From the NCBI GenBank assembly GCA_964242595.1, contig CAXTBC010000001.1, positions 1 through 64,000 on the forward strand: a stretch of DNA of 64,000 bases, given 5' to 3'. Origin of the DNA: BOG-908 sp964242595 (GTDB lineage Bacteria > Pseudomonadota > Alphaproteobacteria > Acetobacterales > Acetobacteraceae). Under the pieces are notes generated by a model that did not search any database, had not been told where the DNA came from, and was given only the letters and a program-made list of their open reading frames with translations. Positions 1-7,169 of the stretch are shown piece after piece (positions within the stretch are counted from its first letter, which is position 1; every line of letters starts with the position of its first letter). The position numbers and the translations under genes are program-made.

Positions 1-53
1 GGGGCAGAGCCCCATGCTTGTCTATAGGTCAAAGTTTACGGCCGTTAGTATAA
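1..53. repeat. Left copy of a 53-bp direct repeat (end of family-2 element)
   Basis: These bases match 48431-48483 in the same orientation with one mismatch (position 37 T against 48467 C). The first 13 bases are the GC-rich dyad GGGGCAGAGCCCC that ends every family-2 repeat; the rest is a less common extension. The match starts at the window edge and may extend further left. The remaining bases to 293 carry no gene I can support. Confidence 0.85.
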
Positions 54-293
54 GACACCGAGTTGAGAGCATTGTCAGGCTGGCTGCAAAATCCAATGAC
101 AACCGACATGCAAGAAACATCGGCGACGCCTCATGGTTATGAACGTGTCGAAAGCGGCGTGACGCCATCTTGGACATCTGGAGTTCCTCCAGGCAACGCC
201 TTCGCAATCGGCGTCAATCAAGAAGTTCATTTAGCAACAACACGGACGGATGAATAAGAAGGTCTTCGGTTTCCTTCTCAAGAAAACCGCCTC

Positions 294-1217
294 CTACCGG
301 ATCGCCCGCGGCGCCTTGAACGGCAGCATCGCCTGCACCCAGGGCGTCACGAACCTGTCCAGCGACAGGCTTTCGTGCACCGCCGTCACGTTCTGCCCGC
401 AAACGCGCGAGGCGATCACCGAGCGGGCGTAGAAGGGCGCGTCTTCTAGCCGCTGCGTCACGCGCGGCGTGCAGCCGGCTTCTGCCCGCGTGCCCAGCTG
501 CATGCCCCAGAAACTCTTGCCCAGTGTGGCCGGCGGCGGCGGCGGCATGTCGTGCGCCTGGCCGGAGCTGTCGTAGCGCAAAGACGTGCAGAACGCGCCG
601 CCATCGCGGCGTGTGCCGTGATACAGCACGGCCACGCCGTCGCGGAGCGGAGCGCGGCACCAGTCCCAGCTTCGGAAACCCTCTTCCAGCGGCTCGTCGC
701 CGCTGTTGGTGTCGAAATAGGCGTGTCCCTGCCAGCATTGTTCGGGATGGCTCAGTGCCACCTCTACGCGCGCGCCGGGTGCGATGGGCGACCAGCGGTG
801 CCGCCCTGCGCCGTCCAGCGCCACCACGTGGGTGGAGAGTGCTCCGGGGTGCAGCCGGATGGTGCCGCGCAGCCGGCTCGGCCAGGGCGCGGTCACCTCG
901 TCGATGGTGGCGGTGAGCGTGGTGCCGTCCCAGCGCAGCGCGGACGGGCCGATGCGCAAATGGTCGGCGTCGCGCTCCAGAGCTCCTTCGCCGCGCTCGG
1001 TCATCGCCCAGCGTTTCCCGCCGGCGCCGTACAGCGCCAGGTTCATCGCGCAGTGCCGCGCCGGCAGGCCGCCGCCGCGCCGGCGCGCAAGGCGATACCA
1101 GGGAGAGAACACGCTGCCGACAAAGGCGATCAGCGTCAGGCCGTGCCGCCCGTCGTCGCTCAGCGCGTCCACGTACCACCAGGCGTAGCCGCGCGGCGCT
1201 ACCGGCGCGTCGAACCG
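294..1217 (-). CDS. crtC: Carotenoid 1,2-hydratase (hydroxyneurosporene synthase) CrtC, start unresolved
   Basis: CrtC adds water across the terminal 1,2 double bond of acyclic carotenoids on the way to spirilloxanthin. The family signature WWYVDALSDDG lies near the N-terminus, followed by LTLIAFVGSVFSPWY and, at the C-terminal side, SWDWCRAPLRDG and a Pro-rich PPPPPATLGKSFWG segment. The gene overlaps the end of crtD by about 19 bases if it begins near RHWRFDAPV, where I placed the 5' end. No ATG, GTG or TTG exists in frame there: the nearest upstream ATG is at 1475, well inside crtD, and the first downstream GTG would remove part of the conserved start. A coupled non-standard start or a sequence error are the options. 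Function is secure, start is not. Confidence 0.85.
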   Translation of the reverse strand, partial: RFDAPVAPRGYAWWYVDALSDDGRHGLTLIAFVGSVFSPWYRLARRRGGGLPARHCAMNLALYGAGGKRWAMTERGEGALERDADHLRIGPSALRWDGTTLTATIDEVTAPWPSRLRGTIRLHPGALSTHVVALDGAGRHRWSPIAPGARVEVALSHPEQCWQGHAYFDTNSGDEPLEEGFRSWDWCRAPLRDGVAVLYHGTRRDGGAFCTSLRYDSSGQAHDMPPPPPATLGKSFWGMQLGTRAEAGCTPRVTQRLEDAPFYARSVIASRVCGQNVTAVHESLSLDRFVTPWVQAMLPFKAPRAIR

Positions 1218-2689
1218 CCAGTGGCGATCACGCTGGCCGCCGCCAGCCGTCCCGAGAGCGCCGCCATCGGCACGCCTGCCCCCGGATGCGTGCTGCCTCC
1301 CGCCAGGAACAGGCCCGGCAGCTTCGTCCGGCTGCCCGGCCTGCGGAACGTCGCCAGTGGCCCGTGCACCGCCTGGCCGTATAGCGCGCCCCCCGTCGCC
1401 GGAAACAGCGCCTCGAAACCCTGCGGCGCCGTCGTCACGATGTCCGCCGAACTCCGGTCCACGTGCAGGCCGCATCGCGCGAGCAGGCCAAGACTGCGGT
1501 CCATGCATTGTTCGGTCTCCTGGGCGGTGAAGGCGTGCGTGTCGCCGGTTGCCGGCGCGTTGACCAGGCAGAGCAGCCGCTCCTTGCCGGCTCGCGGTCC
1601 GGCGTCGTCGCCGCGATCCTGCGCGCAGACGTAGACGGTCGGCTCGTGCGGCAAGCGGTGCTTCTGCAGGAGGTCGTTGAACTCGGCGGGGTAGTCCGAC
1701 GAGAAGAACACGTTGTGCCGGCTGAGTGGAAAGCCGGACGCGGCGGCGTGCATCGCCCAGGTGAGGGCGGACAACGAGCGCCGGCGCGGCGCCGCGGCAG
1801 GCACGGCGCGTGCGGCGTCGGCGCCGAACCGCCCCCTGGCCAGCGCCGCCGGGTCGGCGTTCACCACGATCGCGTCGGCGGCGATGCGTTCGCCCGTGGC
1901 GGTGTAGACCGCCGAGGCACGGCCGCCCGCCGTCTCGATCACCCGCACCGCCGTGCCGTATTGGAACATCGCGCCGAGCCTCGTCGCAGTGCGCGCCAGA
2001 GCGAGCGCCAGCGCGTACATCCCGTCCTGCACGTACCACACGCCGTCACGCTCCACATGTGCCACCAGCATCAGGGTGGCCGGCGCCAAATAGGGGGAGG
2101 AGCCGCAATAGGTCGCGTAGCGCCCGAACAGCTGGCGCAGGCGAGGGTCGGCGAAGTGCCTGGCCAGCGCCTGCATCATCGTCTCGAACGGGTTGATCGC
2201 CAGCATGCGCTGCACGCCGGCCTGCCGCACCAGGGACAGCGGCGTGGGCAGGGGGCCGCGCAGGAACGGGCGTTCCAGCGTTTCGTAGATGCCGCGGGCG
2301 CGCTGCGAAAAGGCGAGGAAGCCCGCCGCTGCCGCCGCGCCCGCAAAGTCGCCGATCGCCGCGGCACTGCGCTCCAGGTTGGCGAACAGGTCCAGCGTGC
2401 TGCCGCCGTCCCAGGCGTGGCGGGCCAGGATGGCGGCCGGGTGCAGCGTCACCTCGGCGTCCAGGCTTGTGCCCGCGGCGTCGAAGATCGAGTCGAACAC
2501 CCATCGCATGGTGAACACCGTGGGACCGGCATCCAGCGCAGCGGCGCCGGCCTGCACGCGGCGCATCTTGCCGCCCGGTGTCGCCTGCGCTTCGACAACA
2601 CGCACGTCGTAGCCGGCCACCGCCAGGTCGATGGCGGCGACCAGCCCGCCGATCCCGGCCCCAACCACCACGGCCCGGCGATCCCCCAA
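1199..2689 (-). CDS. crtD: Carotenoid 3,4-desaturase (methoxyneurosporene dehydrogenase) CrtD
   Basis: A FAD-dependent phytoene-desaturase-family enzyme that introduces the 3,4 double bond into hydroxylated or methoxylated acyclic carotenoids. The N-terminal dinucleotide-binding motif VVVGAGIGGLVAA is followed by the PGGKMR segment. The C-terminal family motif LPGLFLAGGSTHPGAGVPMA is intact. Length is 496 residues, normal for the family. I start it at a TTG (2687-2689) preceded by AGCGAAGG; no ATG lies near the dinucleotide fold, and a GTG at the fold itself would be too late. It is divergent from crtE with a PpsR-type box between them and is followed by overlapping crtC. Confidence 0.93.
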   Translation of the reverse strand: MGDRRAVVVGAGIGGLVAAIDLAVAGYDVRVVEAQATPGGKMRRVQAGAAALDAGPTVFTMRWVFDSIFDAAGTSLDAEVTLHPAAILARHAWDGGSTLDLFANLERSAAAIGDFAGAAAAAGFLAFSQRARGIYETLERPFLRGPLPTPLSLVRQAGVQRMLAINPFETMMQALARHFADPRLRQLFGRYATYCGSSPYLAPATLMLVAHVERDGVWYVQDGMYALALALARTATRLGAMFQYGTAVRVIETAGGRASAVYTATGERIAADAIVVNADPAALARGRFGADAARAVPAAAPRRRSLSALTWAMHAAASGFPLSRHNVFFSSDYPAEFNDLLQKHRLPHEPTVYVCAQDRGDDAGPRAGKERLLCLVNAPATGDTHAFTAQETEQCMDRSLGLLARCGLHVDRSSADIVTTAPQGFEALFPATGGALYGQAVHGPLATFRRPGSRTKLPGLFLAGGSTHPGAGVPMAALSGRLAAASVIATGGSTRR

Positions 2690-2715
2690 ACCTAAAGTCC
2701 TTCGCTTGACAGGAG

Positions 2716-2733
2716 TGTCATTAAGATATGACA
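2716..2733. promoter_or_regulatory. PpsR/CrtJ-type box, crtD-crtE intergenic
   Basis: TGTCATTAAGATATGACA fits TGT-N12-ACA exactly and extends to a TGTCA/TGACA dyad. A TTGACA at 2706-2711 points toward crtE, and on the other strand TTGTCA and TAATGA 17 bp apart point toward crtD, so one bound dimer could block both promoters. The cognate repressor gene, ppsR, is in the window at 31627. Confidence 0.75.
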
Positions 2734-2772
2734 CTTCGCATGACAAGTGTGTCTGACACTGCCGGAGGTTCC

Positions 2773-3642
2773 ATGGATCCTTTGTCGCGCATCGAGCGGG
2801 CGCTGGGCGATGCGGTGGCCCTGGCGGAGGCCCCAGGATGCCCGCCGGGTCTGGCGGCCGCCATGCGGGCCAGCGTGTTCCCGCGCGGCGCCCGCATCCG
2901 CCCCAGGCTGTGCCTGGCGGTCGCCATGGCCTGTGGCGAGGACGCGCCAGGGCTGAGCGAGGCGGCAGCCGCCGCCGTCGAGCTGCTGCACTGCGCGTCC
3001 CTGGTTCATGACGACCTGCCGTGTTTCGACGACGCGGACACCCGCCGCGGCACCCCCAGTGTACACCGCAAGTTCGGCGAGCCATTGGCGGTGCTGGCGG
3101 GCGATGCGCTGATCGTCCTCGCCTTTCAGGTGCTGGCCGCCTCTGCCGCCTTGGGACCCGGGCGGCTGGCCAGGCTGGTCGGCGTGATCGGGCAGAGCGT
3201 CGGCGTGCCGCGCGGCATCGTTGCCGGCCAGGCCTGGGAGTGCGAGGCGCAGGCGGACCTGGCGCAGTACCAGCGGGAGAAGACGGGTGCGCTGTTCGAG
3301 GCGGCCACCATGGCGGGTGCTGCTGCCGCGGGGGCGCCGCCAGAAGCGTGGCGCGCCCTTGGGCTGCGGCTCGGCGAGGCCTACCAGGTGGCCGACGACC
3401 TGCGCGACGCCACCTGCACCGAGGCGGAGCTCGGCAAGCCCGCCGGCCAGGACGCGGCGCATGGGCGTCCCAGCGCGGTACGGCAATTGGGCGTGGCTGG
3501 CGCGGTGGCTCGGCTGCGCGAGCTGGCCGCCGACGCGGTGGCCGCCGTGCCGCCCTGTCCGGGGATGGCCGAGCTGCGCAGCCATATCCTGAGCGAGACC
3601 GGGCGGCTGCTGCCGGCGCAGCTCTCGAGGCAGGCGGCCTGA
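2773..3642 (+). CDS. crtE: Geranylgeranyl diphosphate synthase CrtE
   Basis: Prenyl transferase making C20 GGPP for carotenoids and for the bacteriochlorophyll tail. The first aspartate-rich motif DDLPCFDDAD is at about residues 80-89 and the second, DDLRD, at 208-212. The ATG at 2773 follows GGAGG by four bases and gives 289 residues, the usual size. An in-frame ATG at 2728 would overlap the PpsR box and is less likely. It opens the crtE-crtF-bchCXYZ-puf run on the plus strand. Confidence 0.93.
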   Translation: MDPLSRIERALGDAVALAEAPGCPPGLAAAMRASVFPRGARIRPRLCLAVAMACGEDAPGLSEAAAAAVELLHCASLVHDDLPCFDDADTRRGTPSVHRKFGEPLAVLAGDALIVLAFQVLAASAALGPGRLARLVGVIGQSVGVPRGIVAGQAWECEAQADLAQYQREKTGALFEAATMAGAAAAGAPPEAWRALGLRLGEAYQVADDLRDATCTEAELGKPAGQDAAHGRPSAVRQLGVAGAVARLRELAADAVAAVPPCPGMAELRSHILSETGRLLPAQLSRQAA

Positions 3643-3647
3643 GGTGA

Positions 3648-3803
3648 GGAAGCAAGGCCTTCTTTTTTGAAAAAAAGAAGCAAAAAACCTTTGTCCCTCA
3701 GGCGTTTGCCGATGCTTCGGTGCGTCCTGTCGGCACCGAGCCGCCGCCAATGCGAGGAAGCAAAAGTTTTTTGGTCCTTTTTCTCAAAAAAGGACTGCTT
3801 GCC
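3648..3803. repeat. Family-1 hairpin-arm repeat, copy 1 (crtE-crtF)
   Basis: Left arm 3648-3692 carries CTTCTTTTTTGAAAAAAAG, itself a hairpin. The right arm 3754-3803 is its inverted counterpart with CCTTTTTCTCAAAAAAGG, and about 60 variable bases lie between. The element fills the crtE-crtF gap and its right arm overlaps the probable start of crtF. Confidence 0.9.
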
Positions 3804-4931
3804 TCGCCTTGCCTTGCCCAAAGCATAATCTTGCACTCCATCCTTCGCCTGCGGGACCGCCTGGTCACCGATCCGCGCTTCCGCGCCTGGGCCGCACGCT
3901 TCCCGCTCACCCGCTTTATCGCCCGCCGCCGCACGTCCGAGCTGTTCGACCTGTGCGCCGGCTTCGTCTACGCGCAGATCCTGCACGCCTGCCTGGAGCT
4001 GCGGCTGTTCGAGGTGCTGGCTGCCGGGCCGCTTCCCTTCCGCGCGCTGGCCGGCCGGCTGGCGCTGCAGCCGGAGCAGGCCGAACGCCTGCTCGACGCC
4101 GCGGCGGCGCTCGGCTTGGTGGACCGTCGCCGCGGCGGGCTGTTCGGCCTGGGCAGGCTGGGGGCGGCGCTGGTGGGCAACCCCGGAGTCGCCGCCATGG
4201 TCGCCCACCACGCCATGCTTTACGCGGATTTGCAGGATCCGGTGGCGCTGCTGCGTGGCGAGGCCGGCCCTACCCAGCTGAACGCCTACTGGGCCTATGC
4301 CGGCGCCGATGCCCCCCAAACGGTCTCCGACTCCGAGGCCGGCGGCTACACGGCGCTGATGGCGGCGTCCCAGAAGCTGGTCGCCGGCGAGATACTGGAC
4401 GCCTACGACGTCAGGCGGCACCGCTGCCTTCTGGATGTGGGTGGCGGCGACGGCAGCTTCCTGGCGGCGGCGGCGCGGCGGGCGCCCGGTTTGCGGCTGG
4501 TCCTGTTCGACCTGCCGGCGGTGGCGGCGCGTGCGCAAAAGCGTTTCGCCGCCGAGGGCCTGGCGGGCCGGGCTTGCGCCGTGGGCGGTAGCTTTTTGGA
4601 CGGCGCGTTGCCGGACGGCGCCGACCTGATCAGCCTGGTGCGTGTCGTGCACGACCACGACGACGACTCGGCGCGCCGCCTGTTGCGCGCCGCCCGGCAG
4701 GCGTTGCCGCCGCACGGGACGCTGCTGCTGGCCGAACCCATGGCGCAGGCGCCGGGCGCGTCCAGAATGGGCCACGCCTATTTCGGCTTCTACCTGCTGG
4801 CCATGGGGCAGGGCCGTCCGCGCAGTGCCGCCACCCTCGCCGCGATGTTGCACGAGTCGGGTTTTCGCCGGGTTCGCGAGATCGCGACCAGCACGCCGCT
4901 GCTCGTCAGCCTGATCGCCGCTCAACTGTAA
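3750..4931 (+). CDS. crtF: Carotenoid O-methyltransferase CrtF
   Basis: SAM-dependent O-methyltransferase that methylates the 1-hydroxyl of hydroxyneurosporene-type carotenoids. The SAM motif LLDVGGGDGSFLAAAARR sits mid-protein, followed by the VVHDHDDD segment typical of this O-methyltransferase family. The conserved N-terminal part begins at LRDRLVTDPRF. The start is uncertain: the only ATG (3750) lies in the family-1 repeat and would make the first 20 or so residues repeat-encoded; a GTG at 3720 is further back; a TTG at 3831 gives the family-like length of 366 residues. None has a good Shine-Dalgarno. The last codons overlap the PpsR box of bchC. Confidence 0.88.
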   Translation: MRGSKSFLVLFLKKGLLASPCLAQSIILHSILRLRDRLVTDPRFRAWAARFPLTRFIARRRTSELFDLCAGFVYAQILHACLELRLFEVLAAGPLPFRALAGRLALQPEQAERLLDAAAALGLVDRRRGGLFGLGRLGAALVGNPGVAAMVAHHAMLYADLQDPVALLRGEAGPTQLNAYWAYAGADAPQTVSDSEAGGYTALMAASQKLVAGEILDAYDVRRHRCLLDVGGGDGSFLAAAARRAPGLRLVLFDLPAVAARAQKRFAAEGLAGRACAVGGSFLDGALPDGADLISLVRVVHDHDDDSARRLLRAARQALPPHGTLLLAEPMAQAPGASRMGHAYFGFYLLAMGQGRPRSAATLAAMLHESGFRRVREIATSTPLLVSLIAAQL

Positions 4932-4944
4932 ATCCTGGTTGACA
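4927..4944. promoter_or_regulatory. PpsR/CrtJ-type box before bchC
   Basis: TGTAAATCCTGGTTGACA is an exact TGT-N12-ACA match. It begins in the last codons of crtF and its ACA coincides with the end of a TTGACA -35 hexamer, the usual placement for PpsR repression of the bchC-puf superoperon. Confidence 0.75.
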
Positions 4945-4966
4945 ACCCTAATCGTCAGGTTAGGTT
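4939..4966 (+). promoter_or_regulatory. Predicted sigma70-type promoter of bchCXYZ-puf
   Basis: TTGACA at 4939-4944 and TAGGTT at 4961-4966, 16 bp apart. A 6-bp inverted repeat, CAGGTT/AACCTG (4956-4961 and 4977-4982), overlaps the -10 region. bchC follows 48 bases after the -10. Confidence 0.5.
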
Positions 4967-5014
4967 TACGGTAACGAACCTGGAACTAGCCGAGCTGGCT
5001 GGAAGGAGACCGAG

Positions 5015-5950
5015 ATGCACACCAACGCCGTCGTCCTCTCGGCCCCTGAGACGCTAGGGTTGCGCAGCATCGCGTTGTCGGCGCCCGGCCCGGCCGACGT
5101 CGTGGTCGATCTGGACTGGAGCGGCATCAGCGCCGGTACCGAGCGGCTGCTGTTCTCCGGCCGCATGCCGCCGTTCCCCGGTTTCGGCTACCCGCTGGTG
5201 CCCGGCTACGAGTCCGTCGGCCGGATCGCTGCTTCGGGGCCGGAGACGTCGCTCGCGGAAGGCACGCTCGTCTTCGTGCCGGGTGCGAACTGCTATGGCG
5301 ACGTGCGTGGCTTGTTCGGCGGCGCCGCCTCTCGCGTCGTCACCGCAGCTTCGCGCGTTGTTCCGGTGCCCGAGACGCTCGGCGCAGACTCCGTTTTGCT
5401 GGCGCTGGCTGCCACTGCGCAGCACGCGCTCGGCCTGCCCGGTGCCGGGCTGCCAGACCTGATCGTGGGCCATGGCACGCTGGGCCGCCTGCTCGCCCGG
5501 CTGGCCGTGGCGGCCGGCGGCGTCCCGGTGGTCTGGGAAACACAGGCCGCGCGTCGGGACGGGGCGGTGGGCTACGCGGTCGTGGACCCCGCCGACGACG
5601 ACAGGCGCGACTACCGGACGATCTGCGATGCCAGCGGTGATGCCGGCCTGCTCGACCGGCTGATCGCGCGTCTGGCGCCCGGCGGCACCGTCGTGCTGGC
5701 CGGCTTCTACAGCGCGCCGCTCAGCTTCGCCTTTCCGCCCGCCTTCATGCGGGAGGCACGCATCCTGGTCGCCGCGCAGTGGCAGAAGCCGGACCTCGAG
5801 CAGGTCGCCGCGATGGCGGCGTCCGGCACGCTGCGCCTGGACGGGCTGATCACCCACACCGCGCCCGCCACGCACGCGCCTTCCGCCTACGACACCGCGT
5901 TCGCCGACCCCGCGTGCCTGAAAATGGTTCTCGACTGGAGCACACAATGA
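5015..5950 (+). CDS. bchC: Bacteriochlorophyllide a dehydrogenase BchC
   Basis: Zinc-alcohol-dehydrogenase-like enzyme that oxidises the 3-hydroxyethyl group to 3-acetyl, late in bacteriochlorophyllide a synthesis. The start motif WSGISAGTERLLFSGRMP and VPGYESVGRI are diagnostic of BchC. Length is 311 residues. AAGGAG eight bases upstream supports the ATG. The stop overlaps the bchX start as ATGA (5947-5950), so the two are probably translationally coupled. Confidence 0.95.
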   Translation: MHTNAVVLSAPETLGLRSIALSAPGPADVVVDLDWSGISAGTERLLFSGRMPPFPGFGYPLVPGYESVGRIAASGPETSLAEGTLVFVPGANCYGDVRGLFGGAASRVVTAASRVVPVPETLGADSVLLALAATAQHALGLPGAGLPDLIVGHGTLGRLLARLAVAAGGVPVVWETQAARRDGAVGYAVVDPADDDRRDYRTICDASGDAGLLDRLIARLAPGGTVVLAGFYSAPLSFAFPPAFMREARILVAAQWQKPDLEQVAAMAASGTLRLDGLITHTAPATHAPSAYDTAFADPACLKMVLDWSTQ

Positions 5951-6963
5951 ACGCACATGCCGGCATCACCCCGGCCTCGCCGCAGGCCAGCATGGCCGCG
6001 GCGCTGCGCGCGGAAGCCGCACTCGAACCCGATGCGGTCTCGACGGCGCCTGCGAAGAAAGAGACGCAGGTGATCGCCATCTACGGCAAGGGCGGCATCG
6101 GCAAGAGTTTCACGCTGGCCAACCTCAGCTACATGATGGCCCAGCAGGGCAAGCGCGTGCTGCTGATCGGCTGCGACCCGAAGAGCGACACCACCTCGCT
6201 GCTGTTCGGCGGCCGCTCGTGCCCCACCATCATCGAGACCTCGTCGAAGAAGAAGCTGGCCGGCGAGGCGGTGGCCATCGGCGACGTCTGCTTCAAGCGT
6301 GATGGCGTCTACGCCATGGAGCTCGGCGGCCCGGAAGTGGGCCGCGGCTGCGGCGGGCGCGGGATCATCCACGGCTTCGAGCTGCTGGAGAAGCTCGGCT
6401 TCCACGAGTGGGGCTTCGACTACGTGCTGCTCGACTTCCTGGGAGACGTGGTGTGCGGCGGCTTCGGCCTGCCGATCGCGCGCGACATGTGCCAGAAGGT
6501 CATCGTCGTCGGCTCGAACGACCTGCAGTCGCTCTACGTCGCCAACAACGTCTGCTCGGCGGTGGACTACTTCCGCAAGCTCGGCGGCAACGTCGGCGTG
6601 GCCGGCATGGTGATCAACAAGGACGACGGCACAGGCGAGGCGCAGGCCTTTGCCGAGGCCGCAGGCATCCCCGTGCTGTCCGCCATTCCGGCCGACGACG
6701 ACATCAGGCGCAAAAGCGCGAACTACGAGATCATCGGCACGCCGGGCGGCCGCTGGGCGCCGATGTTCGAGCAATTGGCGCAGCAGGTGGCCGAGGCGCC
6801 GCCGGTGCGCCCCAAGCCGCTGAGCCACGAGAACCTGCTCGGCCTGTTCAAGGGCGACGCGGTGGGCCGCAACGTGGTGCTGGTGCCGGCGACGGAAGCC
6901 GACATGTGCCCCGCCAGCGTCAGCGGCAAGGCGTCGCTGGAGGTTGTCTACGATGGCGTATAG
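5947..6963 (+). CDS. bchX: Chlorophyllide a reductase iron protein BchX
   Basis: ATP-dependent electron donor (nitrogenase NifH-like) of the chlorophyllide a oxidoreductase BchXYZ, which reduces ring B. The P-loop GKGGIGKS is at residues 47-54. The two cysteines holding the inter-subunit 4Fe-4S cluster are C135 (GRGCGGRG) and C170 (GDVVCGGF). Length is 338 residues. A family-1 repeat follows directly and separates it from bchY. Confidence 0.96.
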   Translation: MNAHAGITPASPQASMAAALRAEAALEPDAVSTAPAKKETQVIAIYGKGGIGKSFTLANLSYMMAQQGKRVLLIGCDPKSDTTSLLFGGRSCPTIIETSSKKKLAGEAVAIGDVCFKRDGVYAMELGGPEVGRGCGGRGIIHGFELLEKLGFHEWGFDYVLLDFLGDVVCGGFGLPIARDMCQKVIVVGSNDLQSLYVANNVCSAVDYFRKLGGNVGVAGMVINKDDGTGEAQAFAEAAGIPVLSAIPADDDIRRKSANYEIIGTPGGRWAPMFEQLAQQVAEAPPVRPKPLSHENLLGLFKGDAVGRNVVLVPATEADMCPASVSGKASLEVVYDGV

Positions 6964-6971
6964 GTCGCTGA

Positions 6972-7120
6972 AGGAAGCAAGGCCTTCTTTTTCGAGAAAA
7001 AGAAGCAAAAAGCTTTTGCGAGCGCTGTCGCGGACCGTTGAAACGATGCGTTTCAACAACGCGCACCCGACGGAGACAAAAGTTTTTTGGTCCTTTTTTT
7101 CAAAAAAGGACTGCTTGCCT
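6972..7120. repeat. Family-1 hairpin-arm repeat, copy 2 (bchX-bchY)
   Basis: Left arm 6972-7017 with CTTCTTTTTCGAGAAAAAG, right arm 7077-7120 with CCTTTTTTTCAAAAAAGG. It fills most of the 206-base bchX-bchY gap; the two genes stay in one transcription direction. Confidence 0.9.
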
Positions 7121-7169
7121 TCAAGAGTCAGTTCCAAAGCGCGCTTCTACACCTGGGAGCACGCCTGAG

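Noticed and set aside
258..296. Possible decayed family-1 arm at the end of crtC (GGTTTCCTTCTCAAGAAAACC)
   Set aside because: Only loosely similar to the consensus arms and no second arm; could be chance.
214..1179. 321-residue open frame antisense to or out of frame with crtC
   Set aside because: Arg/Ala-rich composition typical of a shadow frame in GC-rich DNA; the crtC frame has clear family motifs.
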